Assembly: GCA_016285265.1 (NCBI GenBank)
Contig: JAEEQL010000005.1
Span: 1-57,336 of the forward strand
Length of the DNA stretch: 57,336 nucleotides
From: Lachnospiraceae bacterium
Lineage (GTDB): Bacteria > Bacillota > Clostridia > Lachnospirales > Lachnospiraceae
Direction: 5' to 3'
Shown: in pieces, positions 33,707 to 43,200 of the stretch
Position numbering within the stretch: the first letter of the stretch is position 1
Layout of the letters: every line of letters starts with the position of its first letter
Position numbers and translations under genes: made by a program
The notes under the pieces: model-generated
Seen by the model: only the letters and a program-made list of their open reading frames with translations
Told to the model about the DNA's origin: nothing
Database searches by the model: none

Positions 33707-33735
33707 ATTTTATCATATATTTATTCACTTTCCAA
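33707..33735 (-). promoter_or_regulatory. Promoter of the response-regulator gene, -10 box 7 nt from ATG
   Basis: Minus strand: TTGGAA (33735-33730), 17-base spacer ending TGA, TAAAAT (33712-33707), then TATCCAA and ATG 33699. An extended -10 arrangement. Confidence 0.7.
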
Positions 33736-33761
33736 ACCTTTGTGAAACGGGTGTGTATTCC

Positions 33762-33790
33762 TTGCAAGAAGGGGGTTAAAAGTGTATAAT
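33762..33790 (+). promoter_or_regulatory. Promoter of the SPFH gene
   Basis: TTGCAA (33762-33767), 17-base spacer, perfect TATAAT (33785-33790). The leader holds a hairpin, GCTGTT (33818-33823) with AACAGC (33835-33840), extended by CGGG/CCCG-type pairs. Confidence 0.75.
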
Positions 33791-33874
33791 TTCTTTTAGT
33801 CGGGGCTTGACGGGAACGCTGTTTCTTCCGACATAACAGCCCGAGAAAAAACACTTTATCAGGAGGGTTAAAGA

Positions 33875-35230
33875 ATGGGACTTATTAGCGCTGCAATGGC
33901 TGCCGCAGGCGGAACACTTGCCGATCAGTGGCTCGAGTTTTTCTACTGCGATTCAATGCCTAACGATGTGCTTCTTACCAAGGGCCAGGTAAGGACCAAC
34001 GGTGCGAGAAACAATAATACTAAGGGAAATGACAACATCATTTCCAACGGCTCCAAGATCGCCGTTAACGAAGGCCAGTGCATGCTGATCGTTGATCAGG
34101 GTGCCGTTGTTGATTTCTGTGCAGAGCCCGGAGAGTTCATTTATGATACTTCAACCGAGCCTTCACTTTTCTACGGAAAACTCGGCCAGAACCTTCTCAA
34201 TACTTTCAAGACCGTCGGACGCAGGATCGCTATGGGCGGCAACACCGGTAAGGATCAGAGAGTTTACTTCGTAAACACCAAGGAGATCCTCCAGAACAAG
34301 TGGGGAACTCCCCAGACTGTTCCTTTCAAGATCGTTGATCCCGATCTTAACATGAAGCTTACCGTTAACATCAAGGCTAACGGCGAGTATTCCTTCAAGA
34401 TCGTTGATCCCCTTCTTTTCTATAAGCATGTATCCGGCAACGTAACCGGCGATTACAGCAAAGAGAATCTTTCTTCCATCATGAAGAGTGAGCTCGTAAG
34501 TGCTCTCCAGCCCGCTTTCGCTAAGATCAGTGCACAGCGCATCGAGTATGATCAGCTTGTAGGTCATACCACCGAGCTCTGCAACATCCTTAACGAAGAG
34601 CTTTCAAGCCAGTGGGGCGACCTTCGTGGAATCAACATCGCTTCCATATCCATCAATTCCGTTAAGGCTAATGAGGAAGATGAGAAGAGACTTAAGGATG
34701 CTCAGGAGAGAGCAGTCTACAGAGATCCCAACATGGGCGCTGCAGCAATGGCTCTTTCAACCGCAAATGCTATGGAAGCAGCAGCAAGCAACACCTCAAC
34801 CGGCCCCATGATGGCATTCGCAGGAATGGGCATGGCAAATATGATGGGCGGACAGCAGGCAGCTAATATGTATCAGATGGGCCAGGCTCAAACAATGTAC
34901 CAGCAGCCCCAGATGCAGCCCGCAGGCGGATTCGTCGCAGGCGCTGCAGCTCCCGTAAACGGATGGACCTGCTCATGCGGCACCGCAGGCAACACCGGAA
35001 GATTCTGCACAGGCTGTGGTGCACAGAAGCCTTCTGAAGCAGGATGGACCTGCTCATGCGGCACCGTAAACCAGGGCAACTTCTGCAGCGGATGCGGAGC
35101 CAAGAGACCTGCAGGAGCACCTCTTTACAAGTGCGACAAGTGCGGCTTCGAGCCCGAGGATCCCGCAAATCCTCCCAAGTTCTGCCCTCAGTGCGGAGAC
35201 CCCTTTAACGAGGCAGATATCAAGCAGTGA
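33875..35230 (+). CDS. SPFH-domain protein with three C-terminal zinc ribbons (YdjI/virion core-like)
   Basis: 451 aa. Residues 1-285 form an SPFH/YdjI-type domain (QWLEFFYCDSMPNDVLLTKG at the start, PFKIVDPDLNMKL, GINIASISINSVKANEED), followed by an Ala/Met/Gln-rich linker (about 286-360) and three zinc ribbons: CSCGTAGNTGRFCTGCG, CSCGTVNQGNFCSGCG and CDKCGFEPEDPANPPKFCPQCG. The first two are near duplicates of each other. In Bacillus the YdjI relative works with membrane zinc-ribbon proteins at PspA sites. Strong promoter, strong ribosome site (AGGAGGG) and biased codons suggest high expression. The Tim44-like gene follows. Confidence 0.88.
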   Translation: MGLISAAMAAAGGTLADQWLEFFYCDSMPNDVLLTKGQVRTNGARNNNTKGNDNIISNGSKIAVNEGQCMLIVDQGAVVDFCAEPGEFIYDTSTEPSLFYGKLGQNLLNTFKTVGRRIAMGGNTGKDQRVYFVNTKEILQNKWGTPQTVPFKIVDPDLNMKLTVNIKANGEYSFKIVDPLLFYKHVSGNVTGDYSKENLSSIMKSELVSALQPAFAKISAQRIEYDQLVGHTTELCNILNEELSSQWGDLRGINIASISINSVKANEEDEKRLKDAQERAVYRDPNMGAAAMALSTANAMEAAASNTSTGPMMAFAGMGMANMMGGQQAANMYQMGQAQTMYQQPQMQPAGGFVAGAAAPVNGWTCSCGTAGNTGRFCTGCGAQKPSEAGWTCSCGTVNQGNFCSGCGAKRPAGAPLYKCDKCGFEPEDPANPPKFCPQCGDPFNEADIKQ

Positions 35231-35247
35231 TCATAAAGTTTAGTTTA

Positions 35248-35280
35248 AAGCCCGTCTCCGTTATGGGGACGGGCTTTTTG
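35248..35280 (+). terminator. Terminator between SPFH gene and downstream membrane gene
   Basis: GCCCGTCTCC (35251-35260) / GGGGACGGGC (35266-35275) with one G-U pair, then TTTTT. The next gene starts only 12 nt later, so read-through probably supplies part of its expression. Confidence 0.85.
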
Positions 35281-35291
35281 AAAGGACAGCC

Positions 35292-36059
35292 ATGCCATTG
35301 TTCTCTTTAATTGTTTCAACTGCATTCCTGATCCTTCTTCTTGCAGCCGTAACCGCCGGACTTGTGATCTGGTTCAAGATCAAGAAGAAAGCCAAGGAGG
35401 TATCCAGGTCCGTGTTCGGTAACGATGACCTTCTTGCAAACCTTAAGAATACAGAGCAGGAATATATGCAGACTCCCAAATCCGTTTCGGACGGACACTC
35501 GATCTATACTCCGAAGCTGGCCAAGGATTTCCCGGAGTTTAATGTCGATGAGATGAAGGCAAGAGCCGAGAACTGTCTCAAGGAATATTTGAGAGCGATC
35601 GACGAGCGTGATCTTTCCCTTTTCACGGACGGAAATGAGGAACTGAAGGAAGCACTCTATCTGAGGCTCAATGACCTTAATCTCCGTGAGATCAGGGAGC
35701 ATTTCGAAAGCATCAAGATCCATACTACGGTTCTTAATACCTATAACCGCTACGGCGGAAGATGCGTTGTCAGATTCCAGTGTGCGCTCCAGTACAAATT
35801 CTGGGCGGAGCAGGAAGGCAAGGTCATCAGGGGAAGCAGGGATTCCATTACCCAGAGCAGATACAGCATTGACTGCTGTTACATCCAGGATGCGGACAAG
35901 GTCGATGATATCAGGGCTGCGGGTCATGCGCTTAACTGCCCCAATTGCGGAGGTGCGATAACAACACTCGGAAATAAGACCTGCCCTTATTGCGGTGCGG
36001 CAATTACCGAGTTCAATATAAAAGTCTGGCAGTTCTGTGCCATCAAGGAGATAGGCTGA
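35292..36059 (+). CDS. Membrane protein with Tim44-like domain and C-terminal zinc ribbon
   Basis: 255 aa. One transmembrane helix at residues 7-28 with the bulk inside (KIKKKAKEV follows). Residues 75-205 look like a Tim44/NTF2-type fold (FPEFNVDEMKARAENCLKEY, RYGGRCVVRFQCALQYKFW), then a zinc ribbon CPNCGGAI...CPYCGAAI at about 217-240. Such proteins are often next to SPFH-zinc-ribbon genes; I infer they work together at the membrane. The stop overlaps the pcrA start (TGATG), so it is translationally coupled to pcrA. Confidence 0.78.
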   Translation: MPLFSLIVSTAFLILLLAAVTAGLVIWFKIKKKAKEVSRSVFGNDDLLANLKNTEQEYMQTPKSVSDGHSIYTPKLAKDFPEFNVDEMKARAENCLKEYLRAIDERDLSLFTDGNEELKEALYLRLNDLNLREIREHFESIKIHTTVLNTYNRYGGRCVVRFQCALQYKFWAEQEGKVIRGSRDSITQSRYSIDCCYIQDADKVDDIRAAGHALNCPNCGGAITTLGNKTCPYCGAAITEFNIKVWQFCAIKEIG

Positions 36060-38347
36060 TGGGAATGTTCGATGGCCTCAATCCCATGCAGGAGGCTGCT
36101 GTTCGTGCGGGAGACGGTCCGCTTCTGATACTTGCGGGTGCAGGATCCGGCAAGACCAGGACACTCACCTACAGGATCGCCTATCTGATCGCCGAAAAGC
36201 ATATAAGTCCGATGAACATACTTGCCGTTACCTTTACCAACAAGGCGGCGGGAGAGATGAAGGAAAGGGTTGCAGCCCTCGTAGGCCCCGATGCGGAGCG
36301 TATGTGGGTTTCGACCTTTCATTCGGCATGCATGAGAATACTCAGGTCCAATATCTCGCTTCTCGGATATGACGACAGATTCACTGTATACGATACCGAT
36401 GATCAGAAGACCGTGATGAAGAATGTCTGCAAGCGCCTGAACATCGATACCAAGAGATACAAGGAAAGAACCATCCTCTCGGAAATATCATCCGCCAAGA
36501 ACGAACTCATGGATGAGAGCGGATATGAAAAGTATGTGCTGAATGATTTTTCCAAGACTGTTTTTGCAAGGGCTTACAGGGAGTATCAGGAAACACTCAG
36601 GAAGAACAATGCGGTCGATTTCGACGACATCATCATGCTCACCGTGAGACTCTTTGATGAATTTCCCGACGTGCTCGAAAAATACAGGGAGCGCTTCAGG
36701 TACATTCTGGTCGATGAGTACCAGGATACCAACACCGCACAGTTCGAACTGATAAGACTCCTTGCGGATAAATACAAAAACCTCTGTGTGGTGGGCGATG
36801 ACGATCAGTCAATATACCGCTTCAGGGGTGCCAATATAAGGAATATCCTTGATTTCGAAGAGCATTACCCCGAGGCGACGGTCATAAAGCTCGAGCAGAA
36901 TTACCGTTCCACCCAGTACATCCTCGATGCGGCCAACGCCGTTATAGCCAATAACCGCGGAAGGAAGGATAAGAAGCTCTGGACCGAGGCCGGAGAGGGT
37001 AAGAAGCCGGTGTTCACACAATTTGACACCGCGTTCGAGGAAGCCGAATACATCGTATCCGATATCAGGCACAGAAAAAAGATGGGTACCTGCGGCTACG
37101 GAAGCTGTGCGGTGCTCTACAGGACCAACGCCCAGGCCAGAATAATAGAAGAGCGCCTCATAATGGCCGGAATCCCGTACAATGTCGTGGGCGGAGTGAA
37201 TTTCTATTCCAGAGCCGAGATCAAGGATATCATCGCATATCTTAAGGTTATCGATTCCGGTATTGACGATCTGTCCGTAAGAAGGATAGTAAACGTTCCA
37301 AAGAGGTCCATAGGTAACGCCACCCTGGAGAAGGTCCAGGATTATGCGGATGCCAGGGATATCTCTCTTTTTGCCGCGATGTGTGAGGCGGGAGATGTTC
37401 CGGGACTCGGAAAAACGGCTTCAAAGCTTAAGGTCTTCACCGACATGATCGGAGTGTTCAGGGCATACAGGGACAACGCCACCATAGCGGAGCTGATCAA
37501 TAAGATCATCGAGATGACGGATTACGAGGAATACCTTAAGGATCTTGATGAGGAGAAGGCAGAGGACAAGATCGGAAACGTTAACGAGCTTGTAAGTAAG
37601 GCAGTTGCTTTCTGTGACAGCAGGCCGGATGCGTCTCTTTCCGATTTCCTGGAAGAAGTCGCACTTGTAAGTGATCTTGATTCCGCCGATCTGTCCGAGG
37701 AAAGGGTTCTTCTGATGACCCTTCATTCGGCCAAGGGACTTGAGTTCCCCGTCGTTTATCTTGCGGGCATGGAGGACGGTCTCTTCCCCGGATATATGTC
37801 CATCTCTTCGGGCGATGAAGAAGACATCGAAGAGGAGAGGCGTCTTGCATACGTGGGAATGACCAGAGCCGAGAAGGAACTGATCATGACATGTGCCAAA
37901 GCGAGAATGCTCAGGGGTGAGACACAGTTCAACCCGGTAAGCAGATTTGTCACGGAGATTCCCTCGGAGCTTATTGAGGGCTTCGTTCCCGGCAAAAAGA
38001 AAAAGCGTCCCGCTGATGATTATTATGATGATTATCCGAGGAGCAAGCCTTCATTTACCTATATGCAGAAGGAAGAAAAGCCCGTAAAGCCCGTAAAGCC
38101 CGTTAAAGCACTTTACTCGGGTACCGCGGGACTTGAATCGCTCGGTGTAAAGAAGGGATTCGGAACCGTGCCGGAAAGCTCAAAGCCTGATTATGAGGTT
38201 GGCGACAGGGTGAGGCATTTTAAATTCGGAGCGGGCACCGTAACGGCGCTCGTGAAGGAACCCAGGGATTATAAGGTGAGCGTTGATTTCGACGCACACG
38301 GTCAGAAAGTTATGTATGCATCCTTTGCAAAATTGGTCAGGGAATGA
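36059..38347 (+). CDS. pcrA: ATP-dependent DNA helicase PcrA/UvrD
   Basis: SF1A 3'-5' helicase of replication and repair, 762 aa. Start at 36059 overlaps the previous stop, with AAGGAG 8 nt upstream. Motifs: LAGAGSGKTRTLTYR (Walker A), ILVDEYQDTN (Walker B), VGDDDQSIYRFRGA, EQNYRSTQ, MTLHSAKGLEFPVV and RLAYVGMTRAEKEL. The C-terminal linker carries a KPVKPVKPVK repeat, then the PcrA-type RNA-polymerase-binding tail (YEVGDRVRHFKFGAGTV). Complete and normal in length. Confidence 0.97.
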   Translation: MGMFDGLNPMQEAAVRAGDGPLLILAGAGSGKTRTLTYRIAYLIAEKHISPMNILAVTFTNKAAGEMKERVAALVGPDAERMWVSTFHSACMRILRSNISLLGYDDRFTVYDTDDQKTVMKNVCKRLNIDTKRYKERTILSEISSAKNELMDESGYEKYVLNDFSKTVFARAYREYQETLRKNNAVDFDDIIMLTVRLFDEFPDVLEKYRERFRYILVDEYQDTNTAQFELIRLLADKYKNLCVVGDDDQSIYRFRGANIRNILDFEEHYPEATVIKLEQNYRSTQYILDAANAVIANNRGRKDKKLWTEAGEGKKPVFTQFDTAFEEAEYIVSDIRHRKKMGTCGYGSCAVLYRTNAQARIIEERLIMAGIPYNVVGGVNFYSRAEIKDIIAYLKVIDSGIDDLSVRRIVNVPKRSIGNATLEKVQDYADARDISLFAAMCEAGDVPGLGKTASKLKVFTDMIGVFRAYRDNATIAELINKIIEMTDYEEYLKDLDEEKAEDKIGNVNELVSKAVAFCDSRPDASLSDFLEEVALVSDLDSADLSEERVLLMTLHSAKGLEFPVVYLAGMEDGLFPGYMSISSGDEEDIEEERRLAYVGMTRAEKELIMTCAKARMLRGETQFNPVSRFVTEIPSELIEGFVPGKKKKRPADDYYDDYPRSKPSFTYMQKEEKPVKPVKPVKALYSGTAGLESLGVKKGFGTVPESSKPDYEVGDRVRHFKFGAGTVTALVKEPRDYKVSVDFDAHGQKVMYASFAKLVRE
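38081..38107 (+). repeat. Three tandem 9-base units inside pcrA
   Basis: CCCGTAAAG twice and a variant CCCGTTAAA, coding KPV-type repeats in the disordered linker before the C-terminal domain. Confidence 0.8.
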
Positions 38348-38421
38348 TATACTGAATTGATTATTTACGTACATATTTTGAAGATATTTTTTTCAAATTT
38401 CTAATAAGAAAGGCGGTTCAT

Positions 38422-38772
38422 ATGAGTTGTAAGAATTGCAAGAAGAAGGTAGACCTTAAGAGCAAGATTCCTTTCGATCTCGAACAGATCAAGGATTTCG
38501 GCGGATCTCAGGCCGCAAGAGTTGCAGAACTCGCTGCAGCAGCCGGAATCGGCAATCTTATCTCCAAGCCCTCGGACGATGATGAGGATGAGAAGAAGTC
38601 CCATGTCGGACTTATCATTCTTGCGATCATCGGCATCATTGCCATCGGATGCATTGTCGGATACCTTGTATATCGCCATTTCAGTCCCGATTATCTTGAG
38701 GATTTCGACGACGAGTTTGAAGATGACGAGTTCGAAGACGAGGATTTCTTCGCTGACGAAGCAGACAGCTGA
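38422..38772 (+). CDS. Small single-pass membrane protein with acidic tail
   Basis: Unrecognised 116-aa protein. It begins MSCKNCKKK (a C-x2-C pair), has an Ala-rich segment (residues 35-48), a transmembrane helix at about 61-84 (GLIILAIIGIIAIGCIVGYL) and an Asp/Glu/Phe-rich tail from residue 90 (DDEFEDDEFEDEDFF). Start supported by AAGAAAGGCGG. Its stop is followed after 2 nt by rlmD. Function unknown. Confidence 0.72.
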   Translation: MSCKNCKKKVDLKSKIPFDLEQIKDFGGSQAARVAELAAAAGIGNLISKPSDDDEDEKKSHVGLIILAIIGIIAIGCIVGYLVYRHFSPDYLEDFDDEFEDDEFEDEDFFADEADS

Positions 38773-38774
38773 TC

Positions 38775-40181
38775 ATGAAGAGAGGCCAGATTGTCGAAGG
38801 ATGGGTAGAGGAATGTGATTACCCCTGCAGAGCACGTGTAAGGTGCGATGAGGGTGTTGTTGTAGTTAAAAATGCCCTTCCCGGACAGAAGGTTTCCATC
38901 CGTATCGGAAGAAGCCATGCGGACAGAGCTGAAGGCACTCTTCTTGAAATCATCGAAAAAAGTGATATTGAAACCGGTAAGATATGCGCACACTTCGGAG
39001 AATGCGGAGGCTGCGCATATCTTTCTATGTCCGGGGATGCGGAAGCAGAGCTTAAATGCGAACAGGTAAAGAAGCTCTTTAACGCACGCGTGGCACAGAG
39101 CTACGAAAAGTACGGTTATTCCCCCGTATTCGACGGCATCCTCAGATCCCCCGTCATGTACGGTTACCGCAACAAGATGGAGTTTTCCTTCGGTAACGAA
39201 AAGCTGGGAGGTGAGCTCAATATCGGTCTTCATAAAAGGGGAGCGTTCCATGACATCCTCGATGTCAGCGACTGTCTGATAGTAGATGAGGATTACAGGA
39301 AGATACTTGTATTTACGAGGGATTATTTCAGAAGTAAGGGAACACCCTTTTACCACAAGAAGGACCATACCGGTTTCCTGAGAAACCTTCTTGTAAGGAA
39401 AGCCGCACATACCGGTGAGATCCTGATCTGCCCCGTTACCGCATCCGATAATGCCACGGGCGAAGATCACACAGAGCTTTTAAAGGGATATTCGGACGGC
39501 CTTACCGCACTTTCGCTTGACGGATGCATCTGCGGAATCGTCCGGATCGTAAATGACTGCATATCCGATGCGATAATAGCGGATGATGTAAAGCTTCTTT
39601 ACGGAAGGGACTATATAAACGAGACGCTCCTTGATCTGAAGTTCAGGATAGGCCCGTTTTCCTTTTTCCAGACCAATACATACAGCGCCGAAGTGCTGTA
39701 CAGGCTCGTAAGGGATTACGTTGCGGGATGCGACGGCGGAGCAAAGGGACGAACGGTCTACGATCTTTATTCCGGTACGGGCACAATAGCGCAGATCGCG
39801 GCAAGGGATGCGGATAAGGTGTACGGCGTGGAGATAATCCCGGAGGCGGTGGAAGCCGCTAAGGCGAGTGTTCTCGAAAACGGGATAAAAAACTGCGAAT
39901 TCATCTGCGGAGACGTGCTGAAGGTCCTGGATGACCTTACGGAAAAGCCGGATATCATCATCCTCGATCCGCCCAGGGACGGAATACACCCCAGGGCACT
40001 TCCGAAGATAATCTCATACGGAGTCGAAAATATCATCTATATCTCCTGTAAGCCGACCTCCCTTGAAAGGGATCTCGGCACCTTCCTTGAAGAAGGGTAC
40101 AGGATAGAGCGTTACGCCTGCGTGGACCAGTTTCCATGGACCAAAGAGGTGGAAACCGTAATGCATCTGAAGAGAGTCTGA
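38775..40181 (+). CDS. rlmD: 23S rRNA (uracil-5-)-methyltransferase, RlmD/RlmCD type
   Basis: TrmA-family SAM methyltransferase making 5-methyluridine in 23S rRNA. 468 aa: N-terminal TRAM-like domain (VKNALPGQKVSIRIGR), iron-sulfur cluster motif CAHFGECGGC near residue 72 with a further Cys (KCEQVKK), then a Rossmann domain with TVYDLYSGTGTIAQIAA near residue 332, ILDPPRDGIHPRAL and the catalytic-cysteine motif YISCKPTSLERDL near residue 425. Firmicute enzymes can modify both U747 and U1939; which applies here is not visible. Confidence 0.93.
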   Translation: MKRGQIVEGWVEECDYPCRARVRCDEGVVVVKNALPGQKVSIRIGRSHADRAEGTLLEIIEKSDIETGKICAHFGECGGCAYLSMSGDAEAELKCEQVKKLFNARVAQSYEKYGYSPVFDGILRSPVMYGYRNKMEFSFGNEKLGGELNIGLHKRGAFHDILDVSDCLIVDEDYRKILVFTRDYFRSKGTPFYHKKDHTGFLRNLLVRKAAHTGEILICPVTASDNATGEDHTELLKGYSDGLTALSLDGCICGIVRIVNDCISDAIIADDVKLLYGRDYINETLLDLKFRIGPFSFFQTNTYSAEVLYRLVRDYVAGCDGGAKGRTVYDLYSGTGTIAQIAARDADKVYGVEIIPEAVEAAKASVLENGIKNCEFICGDVLKVLDDLTEKPDIIILDPPRDGIHPRALPKIISYGVENIIYISCKPTSLERDLGTFLEEGYRIERYACVDQFPWTKEVETVMHLKRV

Positions 40182-40183
40182 TA

Positions 40184-40212
40184 TTGATATCTGAGTAAAA
40201 AAACTCTATAAT
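40184..40212 (+). promoter_or_regulatory. carB promoter
   Basis: TTGATA (40184-40189), 17-base spacer, perfect TATAAT (40207-40212), beginning 2 nt after the rlmD stop; ribosome site AAAGGAAG follows. Confidence 0.8.
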
Positions 40213-40250
40213 ATTTCGCGGACTTTGGTAAACAGAAAGGAAGATTCACT

Positions 40251-43200
40251 ATGAAAAGAACAGACATCCATCGTATCCTGATCATCGGTTCGGGCCCGAT
40301 CATCATCGGTCAGGCTTGCGAATTCGACTATTCGGGAACACAGGCCTGCAAGGCACTCAGAAAGCTTGGATACGAGATAATCCTCGTAAACTCCAATCCC
40401 GCTACCATCATGACGGATACGGAAACCGCGGATGTCACTTATATAGAGCCCCTTAACGTCAAGAGACTCACCCAGATCATTGAAAAGGAGCGTCCCGACG
40501 CACTCCTTCCCAATCTCGGCGGACAGTCCGGACTCAACCTCTGCTCCGAGCTTGCTCAGGCAGGCGTGCTCGATAAGTACGGTGTAAAGGTCATCGGTGT
40601 CCAGGTAGATGCCATCGAAAGAGGTGAGGACCGTATCGAGTTCAAGAACACCATGGATGAGCTCGGAATCGAGATGGCCCGTTCACAGGTTGCTTACTCC
40701 GTAGATGAGGCTGTTGAGATCGCATCCCGTCTCGGATATCCCGTAGTTCTCCGTCCCGCATACACCATGGGCGGCGCAGGCGGCGGACTCGTATATAATG
40801 TCGAAGAGCTCAAGACGGTCTGTGCAAGAGGTCTTCAGGCATCAATGGTTCATCAGGTTCTTGTAGAAGAGTCGGTCATCGGCTGGGAAGAGCTCGAACT
40901 CGAGGTAGTAAGAGATTCGACCGGTAAGATGATCACCGTATGCTTCATCGAGAATATCGATCCCATGGGAGTCCATACCGGAGATTCATTCTGCTCCGCA
41001 CCCATGCTTACCATTTCACAGGAAGTTCAGGACAGACTTCAGAAGTATGCTTACAGCATAGTAGACAAGGTACAGGTCATCGGCGGATGTAACTGCCAGT
41101 TTGCACACGATCCCAAGACGGACCGTATCATCGTAATTGAGATCAACCCCAGAACATCAAGATCTTCAGCACTTGCTTCCAAGGCGACCGGTTTCCCCAT
41201 CGCTCTTGTTTCCGCCATGCTCGCATGCGGACTCGACCTCAAGGATATCGAGTGCGGCAAGTACGGCACTCTCGATAAGTATGTTCCCGACGGCGACTAC
41301 ATCGTTATCAAGTTCGCAAGATGGGCATTCGAGAAGTTCAAGGGTGTATCCGATCATCTCGGAACCCAGATGAGAGCCGTAGGTGAGGTCATGAGTATCG
41401 GTAAGACCTACAAGGAGGCTTTCCAGAAGGCTATCCGTTCACTTGAGAAGGGAAGATACGGACTCGGCTATGTCAAGAATTACCATGAGATGACTCTCGA
41501 AGAGCTCATGAAGGAGCTCGTAAATCCCACCTCTGAAAGACAGTTCATCATGTACGAAGCTCTCCGCAAGGGCGCAAGCGTTGATGAGCTTTATGAGATG
41601 ACCAGGATCAAGAAGTACTTCATCGAGCAGATGAAGGAACTTGTGGAAGAAGAGGAAGCCATCATCGCTTCTTCAAAGGGCAAGGTTCCCGAGACCGCTA
41701 TGCTCACACAGGCCAAGAAGGACGGCTTCTCCGATAAGTACCTCGCACAGATCTGCGAAGTATCCGAAGAGGATATCAGAAACGCACGCGAGGCAGCAGG
41801 CGTCGTTGAAGGATGGGAAGGCGTTCACGTAAGCGGAACCAAGGACAGCGCATATTACTACTCAAGCTACAATATAGAAGATAAGAGCGTAGCTTCGGAC
41901 AATTCCAAGAAGGTCATGATCCTCGGCGGCGGTCCCAACCGTATCGGCCAGGGTATCGAGTTCGACTATTGCTGCGTACATGCCGCATTCGCACTCAAGA
42001 AGCTCGGATATGAGACCGTTATCGTCAACTGTAACCCCGAGACCGTTTCCACCGACTATGACACTTCCGATAAGCTTTACTTCGAGCCTCTCACTCTTGA
42101 AGATGTTCTCAGCATCTACAAAAAGGAGAAGCCCGTCGGTGTCATCGCACAGTTCGGAGGACAGACTCCTCTCAACCTTGCTGCAGACCTCAAGAAGTAC
42201 GGTGTAAACATCCTCGGAACAACACCCGAGACCATCGATATGGCAGAAGACAGAGATCTGTTCCGTGACATGATGGACAGACTCGAGATCCCCATGGCAG
42301 AATCCGGAATGGCTTCCGATGTCGAGGGTGCAAAGGAGATCGCACACCGTATCGGATATCCCGTAATGGTACGTCCTTCCTATGTACTCGGAGGAAGAGG
42401 AATGGAAGTTGTCCATGACGACGAGCAGATGGATGTCTACATGGCAGAGGCTGTAGGTGTTACTCCCGACAGACCCATCCTTATCGACAGATTCCTTCAC
42501 AACGCTACAGAGTGTGAAGCGGATGCTATCAGCGACGGTGAGAATGTATTCGTTCCCGCAGTCATGGAGCATATCGAGCTTGCGGGTATCCACTCCGGAG
42601 ACTCCGCATGTATCCTTCCTTCCAAGCACCTTACCGAAAAGCAGGTTGCTACCATTAAGGAATACACCAGAAAGATCGCTAAGGAGATGCATGTCGTAGG
42701 ACTCATGAACATGCAGTATGCGATCGAGGATGATGTTGTATATGTACTCGAAGCAAATCCCAGAGCATCACGTACCGTGCCTCTTGTTTCCAAGGTATGT
42801 GACATCAACATGGTAAGGCTCGCAACCCAGATCATGATGAGCTCGATCACAGGAGATCCTTCACCCGTACCCGGACTTAAGGACAGAACCATTCCCTACT
42901 ACGGTGTCAAGGAAGCTGTATTCCCCTTCAATATGTTCCCTGAGGTTGACCCTCTTCTCGGACCCGAGATGAGATCCACCGGTGAGGTTCTCGGTATTTC
43001 CGAAAGCGTCGGAAAGGCATTCTACAAGGCAGAAGAAGCTACCAAGACAGAACTTCCTCTTTCCGGAACCGTACTCATAAGCGTTAACCACGACGATAAG
43101 CCTTATCTTCTTCCCATCGCACAGAGCTTTGCGGATGACGGATTCAAGATCCTCGCAACAGGCTCCACATATGAGAAGATCGTTGAGGCAGGTATCAAGG

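Noticed and set aside
38348-38421. Promoter before the small membrane protein at 38422
   Set aside because: The gap is AT-rich with TTGATT and GATATT words, but no pair has acceptable spacing.
41862-42692. 276-codon minus-strand open frame inside carB
   Set aside because: It mirrors the strongly codon-biased carB sequence; the predicted protein has no family pattern, and carB is intact.
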